NCBI GenBank assembly: GCA_010405405.1
Contig: MU004230.1
Coordinates: 4,420,282-4,484,281 of the forward strand
Reading direction: 5' to 3'
Length of the DNA stretch: 64,000 nucleotides
DNA from: Microthyrium microscopicum
Taxonomy: Eukaryota > Ascomycota > Dothideomycetes > Microthyriales > Microthyriaceae
Both the position numbers and the translations under genes were made by a program. This document shows, piece by piece, positions 56,436-64,000 of this stretch; the stretch's first letter is position 1, and the number at the start of each line of letters is the position of its first letter. Below the pieces are notes generated by a model. That model ran no database searches and was not told where the DNA came from. It saw only the letters and a list, made by a program, of their open reading frames with translations.

Positions 56436-59400
56436 GTCTTTGGTCTTTGCGCCGCGGCTAGATGCGCGGGGTTGATATCGACGTGGGCCTGAAATTACAA
56501 GAGGTGCAGATGTGGTGTCTTAAGATCGTTGTTAAGACGCGGTGGGGGGATATCGCGGGGGATCGCGGCAAGGGCAATGATGGAGTGGGCCGAGAGTCCG
56601 TAACAGGCTGTATGCCTGGACTATCATAGGTTTTTTTGGCTGTAGACCAACGAGATAGACGGTTGTATGATCGGTGCGTCTTCAGCAAAGAAGTCACAGG
56701 CAGCAAGAGGATGCGCTTGGCGCATGGGTTAAGTTCGCAGGGTGAACGGCGGGGCAGATGGGCTGGGATGGCGAGGATGCGGACGGAGAGTGGTCTGGGC
56801 GATGGAAGTTCCTGGGTGGTGGTGATGTCTGAGGAACATTGCTGATTTTCGGAGAATGATCATCAATCCGCGATGTTGTTGTTGTAACTCAAACTTTTGA
56901 AGCCGAAGGGGTGAGGTAAGCCATCTTGGAGATGCATGGGCCTGGTGTTCTGCCTGGCCCCTTCCCGATCTTGACCTTGGAGTTGGACCCCCTCGCAACT
57001 GCATGTGTATGTATTTGAGAGTGGATCATGGTTTCCTGAAGAGTTACGGTAGAACACCATGAGATGCACTTGATAGAATCGGAAACCTTCAACTTTTACC
57101 ATCTCCAGCACAACGGTAAACTTCACAATCGAACTCTTCATAAGGCGTAGCGTACTTCATGCTTAGCACCGTGATACTCGATCAGACAAACACCTCTATT
57201 ACCCATTCCCATCAGGGTTCACCATCGCCACCGTGTTCCGCTAGGAACCCAACCTGTACCTTTTTCGAAACATCCCTCAGATAAATGAACCAAAAAAACC
57301 AACACCATCCACCAGAGCCGCAGGTCCGTAAATTTGCCGGACTTTTGCCAGAATGTTGGTCGGCTGATATCCGAGCACATACACAGTCGACAAAGGAAGC
57401 ATGTTCTCCTTCTAGCGTGTTATGAATAGATTGCAAAGGTTGAACAAAGTTGCCCAAACTTTTCTAATGTCCGAGGCTCAACCTGTTCAAGGACTCGAAA
57501 GAGATGCAAAGGAGCAAAACAAGTTGCTTCATGCAAATAGCATACTGCATATCAAACATACCCAATAGACCCGTCGCACTACCTATTTGCAACAAGGTAA
57601 TCCCGAGTTGAAAGGAAAGTAGTGCGGAACGGAACGTCTCTTGAGATCCACCATGTCCGTCCAATGCTTGTCCAACCACAACCATTGATGGGAAACCTCT
57701 CTTGCAAAATCTCGGGATGTAATAAATGGAGGGGTTGAACATTGTTCTCCCACTTAGTGAATCTGCAACAGCGGGCAAGCGGCCCCAGCATTTCCCCCAT
57801 TAAGCGCCATTATTTCTTCGTGTTTCAAATCTGAAATGGGATCCAATGAACGACAAGAATGAGACTTGCGACAAGCTGCCTCAGCATGTTCTGGGGATTA
57901 GGCTTAGTGTGGTTTTGTTTAGCTTGTTAGATGGCTGGATCAGTTTTGGTTGAATTCAGATGTCTTCCTGGAATCAAAGAACTGACGAGTACAGACTTGG
58001 AAGCGATCAGCCCGTCTTAGCAGGGCTCCTTGACAATGGACTTTTTTTAGTTGTGCTACTGTTCTTGAGGGGCCGATATGAGGGGCCGATGTATGAAGTG
58101 TATGAACTTGATCATCGAGAGATTGACTCTGGGTTTATTGTTTAGAATTCCAACATTATACTTGCAGTCGTCAGTCTTGGCGTTGATATCGGTACCTTTA
58201 TGATGATAGTATTGAAAGATAAATCAAGGCACAATCCTTCAATGGATCATAGAGCATTGGAGGAGGAATAGAGACTTTTGTTGAAACAACAAACTTGGAT
58301 CTTGGCGTAGACACGTTGTAGGTATTAATTTTTCTCATAGACCAAACAAAAAAGTTTCCACCTCCTGTTATGCTCCTAGCATGTTCATTATGACCATTGG
58401 CTCAACAGATCAAGTCTCCATAGTAAAACCCAGTATAAGTCATTGTGATATTGCAGATAATTTACCAAGTTTATCAATCCGTCATAAGCAAGTGTCATTG
58501 ATAGACAGCTGCCCCTGTATTGAAAGTATATCATACAGGTGAGAACATAGATCGTGGGTACAAAAGATGAAGTATATCAAGCAGAATGTTATGATGTGCT
58601 GGGACCAGTGGTAACACCTAAACACTTCTGATAACTCAATCTGAAGGGATAAGCAAATGACGTTGTGATAGCCCTAGCAGTTTGTTATTGGCAACCCGGA
58701 AATGGGATTTAGGCTACACCATGAAGAAAAGTCCACGATCTTAGAATAGTTGCATAGGAAGGCAGTCAGCAAGGTTTGGTGGTGAGGGCTCGATGGAGCG
58801 CAAGGAGGTTTTGTTAGCTCCAGAGCCCCTTTTTAATGATTTCAATAGGGAGAGTCTGTTTGAGGTTCTGGAAACGGACTGGCGGTGGGTTAGTCAGGTA
58901 TCAGAAGATGTGCAGGTCGCTGACAGAATAACAAACGCTTTTGGGTGCTGGAAAGGTGTTGTTCATTCAGTTACTTTGAGATACATACACCTTTTGTACT
59001 CAGAATGGTTCAATGTATGATATAGCTAGAGCGTAGCGATATTAATGGTACAGGTCAGATGTCTTCAACAGGCATAATGATTGAGATGCTCTGCCATACT
59101 TTCCAAGGCGTTGAATAGGGACGGAGACGGATATGGTGCAAGTGATAACGTGTACAGGGGTAGAATATGTAACGAGGCCTCAAGGGAAGGAGAGGCTTGG
59201 CGGATTGGTTGCTCTTGCCTGCTTCGTTGGAGTCCCTGAAATCCTAGCGTGAGTGGGCAGTGGCTCCTGCTTCGTCTCTCTTTGCGGCTGCCACTCTCAG
59301 TCTTACACTGGCTGGTAGGCCTGGTCGTGCCTGCACTCAACTGGGCACTTCCTTCTTCGTCCTCCAACTTGCTCCTGTGCTCCTTCTCTCCCACTTATTG

Positions 59401-60243
59401 TATTCGTAATTCCCCAATTCCCCCCCTTAGCCTCTGCTACTTGTCACTGCCATCTCTTTTGATGCTATTCTGTCTGTTGCTTTAATTCGACGACTTCTCT
59501 CCTTCCTTGTCGTCTTGTTCTGTCCCTTCCTCCCTTGGGTCCTTCTACCAAAGCCTGGGTCGCTCCTGTCCTTCTCAGTTCACCACCTCCCATTGCACCT
59601 TCCACAATTCAACTCCCGCCCCAGAGCCTCGTACGATCTTACCATTTGATTCATACTAGTAATCCTCCATCTTGCCTGTTCTCCAGACTCGACGACTACT
59701 GTCTGTCTGTATATTCTGCTTCTGAACCATCTCGATTCCGAGCCCGTCTACTGGTAATATTCCTTGGTCCTCGTCTGCTAGCTGCCGTCTTCCACCTCGG
59801 TCACTGCTTCTACCTCTACATTGTCCACACTCGATATTATACACTTGGCTTGTCGACCTTTGAGCCTCTACTTAACTACAAATTCGGTCGATTCCATCAA
59901 GTTCAACGTTATACAGTCGACTTCTTCGTCCTTGGATTGCCCTGGATCAACGCTTCTGACCATTCGATTCATTACGCGGCCCGCATGCCCACCGTTTGCT
60001 CCGACTCCTGAGACAATTGTCGAGAGACACAGCTGGACTGGACTTTTCGATACCATCTCGACCCATATTACCGGACTTGGCGCTCTTTGTCAGTGCTGTT
60101 TAGGATAGCTTCGTGCTGCCCGTACACTCCTTTGGCCGGTTCCATTGATTCGCTTCCTCCAATCCGATAATTCATCGGAACACGCGGTTGCAAGCAATCG
60201 CGTTCGGCCTAATTCTTTACGGTCCCTAAGTGCATAATTCATA
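56436..60243. other. 3.8-kb gene-poor region between SWC2 and the PUF gene
   Basis: Divergent flanks of SWC2 and the PUF gene. The last kilobase (about 59240-60240) is pyrimidine-rich on the plus strand, as expected for a long 5' leader of the PUF gene. Short ORFs such as 57464-57778 (minus), 58793-59020 and 59535-60011 (plus) have no recognisable motif. The middle, 57900-59000, is AT-rich. No tRNA, rRNA or mobile element was recognised. Confidence 0.45.
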
Positions 60244-63200
60244 ATGGCCTCTACCGCCCGGCCCGACCAGCTTGGAAATCCCAATGGTTTCAATGCCCAG
60301 GTTGGGTCAAGCCAGCCTCGGTCGGGTTCCTCCACTGCGGCAACATCTCCAATTGAACCTCCGTCTGCAGGAACCAGCTCTGCACGACTTCCAATTGGTT
60401 CAGGATTAAACAATTCTACCAACCAGATGGCTGGTATGCGTACCGGTTCTCCAAACCATGAATACCAAGCTCGCCTGTTCACAAAACGGTAAGCTAACAA
60501 TTGCTCCATGTATGACAATGTTTGTGCTCATCATCTACAGTGCCCGAGAAATTCAAGCTCAAGAAGGAATTGGACCACAAGTATGGGGACCTCCCACTAG
60601 TGGCAATAGTACTCCTCTCCGCGAGACTATACCAGAATCTCCCAGCGCCGACAGCTTTCCTGACTTTACACCTCCTCAATCAGATGCTACGACAAGCGGT
60701 GCGTCATTGCCCATACGGGGTCGAACACGCGCTGGAACATTGCCTTCGAGATTTTCTCCGGCAGGTATGGCATCGCTTGGATCACCTGCGCCAGGCCTGA
60801 TTGCGAAATCATCTCGGCCAACACCATCAACCAGTCCTTTCAAGCCCGGTATGAGTACACCAGACTCAATGGGGTATTCGACACCATTAAACATGGGAGC
60901 CGGAAATAAGGCGACATTATTGCAACGACTCCGAGCTGGATCCATGCCACAGCGTGCAAATTTATTATCATCTAATAGTCCATTTGGTCCCTCTTTATTC
61001 TCCACAAATTGGGGATCTGGTAGAGACCGCGGCAATACTCTTGCCAGCATTAGATCTGGTGATGGTCCGGCGTCACCAGCGCATTCTTCATTTTCGAGGG
61101 AATCCCTGGCCGATACTGATGTAAGAACGCTGGATTATCTTGGCCTGGTTGAAACTCCAAAGCCATCTCTAGCGAGCCTCTATGGCCATGATATGAACAG
61201 CTACCAAAATCAGCAAGCCTCTCAGGGATTACCAATGCAGACAGCTGCTGATCTCGCAGCCTATGCCAAAAACAATGCCAACAGATTTCGTTCATACTCT
61301 GTAAACGCAAAGGAAAAATACGCTGATGAAGAAGACGATATGGATGCCATGGGCTATGGTGGCTACAGTGGAACCATGACTCCAGAAAGCAACGCTGCAG
61401 CCTACAATATTCAAGAAGCCGTTCGACAACACAATCTTGAGGTGCAACTTTTCTCTCATATTGCCAATGCCAGTCGTCCTCGAGCAAGAACTGCCGGCGT
61501 GCTTGATTCTCCTTCGACTCGTCTTATGCGAAGCTATCTTCCTACGCCTTCCCGATTGGATAACAGCTTGAGCGCTGCAGATCTGCAACTAGCAGAAGAA
61601 GCAGAATATCATGGTCTTGAGGACGCCGTTCAGAAGATGCATTTGAATGCAGGTCTGATGCCTCAAGGCGAAGATATGGGTCTTGATACACCAACACGCG
61701 CTCTATGGCTTGGAAATATTCCTCTGTCAACCACGGTTTCCTCACTCAGCGTCATCTTCTCGCCATTCGGTGCTATTGAGTCATGTCGCGTGCTCACCAA
61801 CAAGAACTGCGGTTTTGTTAATTTCGAGACTGTTGAAAGTGCTGCAAGCGCTCGCATGAATCTCAATGGCAAAGAGATTTTCCCTGGTGCAGGCCCAGTC
61901 CGTATAGGCTACGCCAATCCTCCAAGTGCTTCTGGAACTCCAGGACCAAATGGCATAATGCCATCACCTAGCCCAGATCCACAATCAAGAGGTCAAACTG
62001 CTCCTGGGCAACCCTCTGGCTCTGTCGAACACTCCCCAGGTGGTAGCCCAGTTGATGCAGCTGGGACTGCCCGTACCTTGGACTTGCTTGAGATTCGACC
62101 CGAAATTCTATCTATTGTGGCTGAACTGGGTGCAACAGAGGAAGACCAGCAACGCATCTCGCAATATCTTGAAGATGCCATTCAGCACAACAATTACGAG
62201 ACGGAAGTTCCACCTGTTCTTGAGCCCAGCCACAGCCGAATTCACGATGCTCCTCGTCTTCGGGAGATCCGTAAACGCATTGACAACAACACGTGCTCTC
62301 CACAGGAAATTGAAGAGGTTGCTATCAATATGTTGGATGAGATTGCCGAACTCGCATCTGACTATCTCGGAAACACTGTTGTACAAAAGCTCTTCGAGTA
62401 TTGCTCTGAAAATGTACGAGCTCTTATGCTGGAGCGTATCGCACCTCACCTTGCAGAAATCGGTATTCACAAAAACGGCACTTGGGCTGCCCAAAAGATT
62501 ATTGATGTAGCCCGTACTCCGGTTCTTATGCGAATGGTTGTTGACAGCCTTCAACCATACGGCATGGCCCTGTTCTTGGATCAATTTGGCAACTATGTCA
62601 TGCAAGGATGCTTACGCTATGGCACACCACTCAATGACTTTATCTTCGAGGCTATGCTATGCAGACTTTGGGAACTTGCCCAAGGCCGCTTTGGTGCTCG
62701 AGCGATGCGAGCATGTCTCGAAAGCCACTATGCTACCAAAGAACAACAACGTATGGTTGCAGCAGCCATCACGCTTCACAGCGTACAATTGGCTACTAAT
62801 GCCAACGGTGCTCTTCTGCTAACCTGGTTCTTGGATACTTGCACATTCCCTCGCCGTCGTACAGTTCTGGCTCCACGCCTTGTTCCTCACCTCGTCCATC
62901 TTTGCACTCACAAGGTCGCATACCTGACAGTATTGAAGATTATTAATCAACGCAATGAGCCCGAGGCAAGAGATACAATACTTCAGGCGTTGTTCTTCTC
63001 GCCCAACGACAAGGTTCTTGAAGATATTCTCAGTGACCAACAATGTGGCTCAACTTTGATCTTCAAGGTTCTGACAACTCCATTCTTTGATGAGAAGATT
63101 CGCAATGACGTTGTTCAAAACGTGCGCAATGTCCTCATTCGCATCAAGGCTCAACCTCAACAAGGCTATAAGCGTCTCATGGATGAAGTAGGACTTTCAA

Positions 63201-63772
63201 CCCGTAACGGCGGACCCCGAGATCTCCACACCCCGCGAGAGGACGCTCCACGGCCAGGGTCCAAGCACTCCAACATGAATGGACAAGGTCAACAACAAGC
63301 TGCCGAGTCGCCACTAGCCCGACCGTTTTATCCAAGCATGCCTCAAAGCTACGATCACGGTATGGGAATGCAACGGAGTGGTAGCATGGAATCATCTTCA
63401 TACGATGGATATCCCGTCAACAACATGCAACAGTCCATGTATCCCACGTCGAATCCAGGAATGCCTGGTATGCCACCAATGACGCCGCAGCAAATGCAAT
63501 ATCAACAGATGATGGCAGCTTCCCGTCCACAGCAATCTTACTTCCAAAACGCAGGGATGAATGCCTACCCTTCGCCAGCCTCGTCCATGGACGCTTTTCG
63601 GAATAGCCCATCACCAATGGGTATGAATTCGGGCCTCATGCCACAAGCTGGCTTTGGCGCACCACCAGGCTTTGGCAACGGTCAAGGCATGTTCCAACAA
63701 TACCCAATGCAGTATGTGCAACCCGGCATGGCTCCCGGCGGTATGGGACCAGGTCGTCGGAGAGGACCATGA
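60244..63772 (+). CDS. RRM and Pumilio-repeat RNA-binding protein (Jsn1/Puf2-like)
   Basis: Predicted post-transcriptional regulator. In yeast, Jsn1 and Puf2 combine an RRM with PUF repeats and bind mRNAs for membrane and mitochondrial proteins. Two exons: 60244-60488 and 60541-63772 over a 52-nt intron, 1158 residues. The N-terminal 450 residues are disordered (SPNHEYQARLFTKR-AREIQA at the splice). The RRM is near residues 465-540, TRALWLGNIPLSTTVSSLSV and CGFVNFETVESAASARMNLN. PUF repeats run from about 640 to 955: VVQKLFEYCSENVRALMLER, FLDQFGNYVMQGCLRYGTPL and DQQCGSTLIFKVLTTPFFDE. The tail is Gln/Met/Pro-rich, a low-complexity region of the kind found in RNA granules. The start follows a long pyrimidine-rich leader. 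Confidence 0.9.
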
Positions 63773-64000
63773 ACAACGCGTCCAGTACATCAACTAAATA
63801 ACACAAACCAAAGCGATGACCGCTTCTGTTTCAAATGCTCAAGTGTCTCCATAGAACGTCCCCAGGACAACATGACCTTTTTCCAAAATCTTTTCCATTG
63901 TGTCTCGGATACCCATCACCCACTTTTGATTCATTCGCTCCGGAGACAGAGATCTCCTAGATAGACGGGCACGACACATTACACTCGCTTGGTTGATTGA
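63773..64000. other. 3' flank of the PUF gene
   Basis: Probable 3' UTR of the PUF gene, running to the window edge. No feature was seen. Confidence 0.5.

Overview
The window is nuclear DNA from a filamentous ascomycete (Pezizomycotina). Most genes have one to four short introns of about 45-65 nt with GTRNGY-type donors, CTRAY-type branch points and YAG acceptors. The proteins are fungal, including a Zn2Cys6 factor, a Psr-type phosphatase, an Ecl1-type zinc protein and a Jsn1-like RRM+PUF protein. The class is probably Leotiomycetes, but that is an impression of protein style and not something I could test. There are no prophages, transposons, CRISPR arrays, rRNA genes or polycistronic operons.

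Layout. 1-14 kb: SSS1 (Sec61 gamma), a tRNA-Leu-like gene with a poorly paired acceptor, MRC1 (replication checkpoint), URA7 (CTP synthase), DPS1 (Asp-tRNA synthetase) and SSZ1 (ribosome-associated Hsp70). 14-18 kb: an accessory-looking pair, an aldo/keto reductase and a Zn2Cys6 regulator, with an ORF of unknown status beside them. 18-33 kb: TFA2 (TFIIE beta), the 2105-codon nuclear basket gene MLP1/TPR, a D-amino-acid oxidase, a NodL/LacA-type acetyltransferase and TTI1. 33-44 kb: a small Cys/His protein, STE14, an uncertain three-exon gene, SDS22 and a PSR1-like phosphatase, separated by long non-coding stretches. 44-53 kb: CBP3 and CEM1 (both mitochondrial, head to head), an Ecl1-family gene, EFM3 (eEF2 methyltransferase) and RPS24 (also head to head). 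53-64 kb: SWC2/VPS72 with an odd open tail, a 3.8-kb gap, and a Jsn1/Puf2-like PUF gene.

Almost everything is conserved housekeeping: translation and nascent-chain handling (DPS1, SSZ1, RPS24, EFM3, SSS1), replication and chromatin (MRC1, SWC2, TTI1), transcription (TFA2), nuclear pore, mitochondria and phosphatase control. I did not find a convincing new multi-gene system. The best leads are: (1) the SWC2 frame stays open for about 248 codons past its stop, broken only by two TAGs, each removable by a candidate 3n-length intron; (2) five CCGCA motifs spaced 10-11 bp apart upstream of the reductase, beside a Zn2Cys6 gene; (3) an MCB (ACGCGT) cluster at MRC1; (4) a tRNA-Leu with a mismatched acceptor; (5) an unrecognised spliced gene candidate near 36 kb.

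All exon junctions were placed by eye from splice signals, frame and family similarity. No alignment or transcript data were available.
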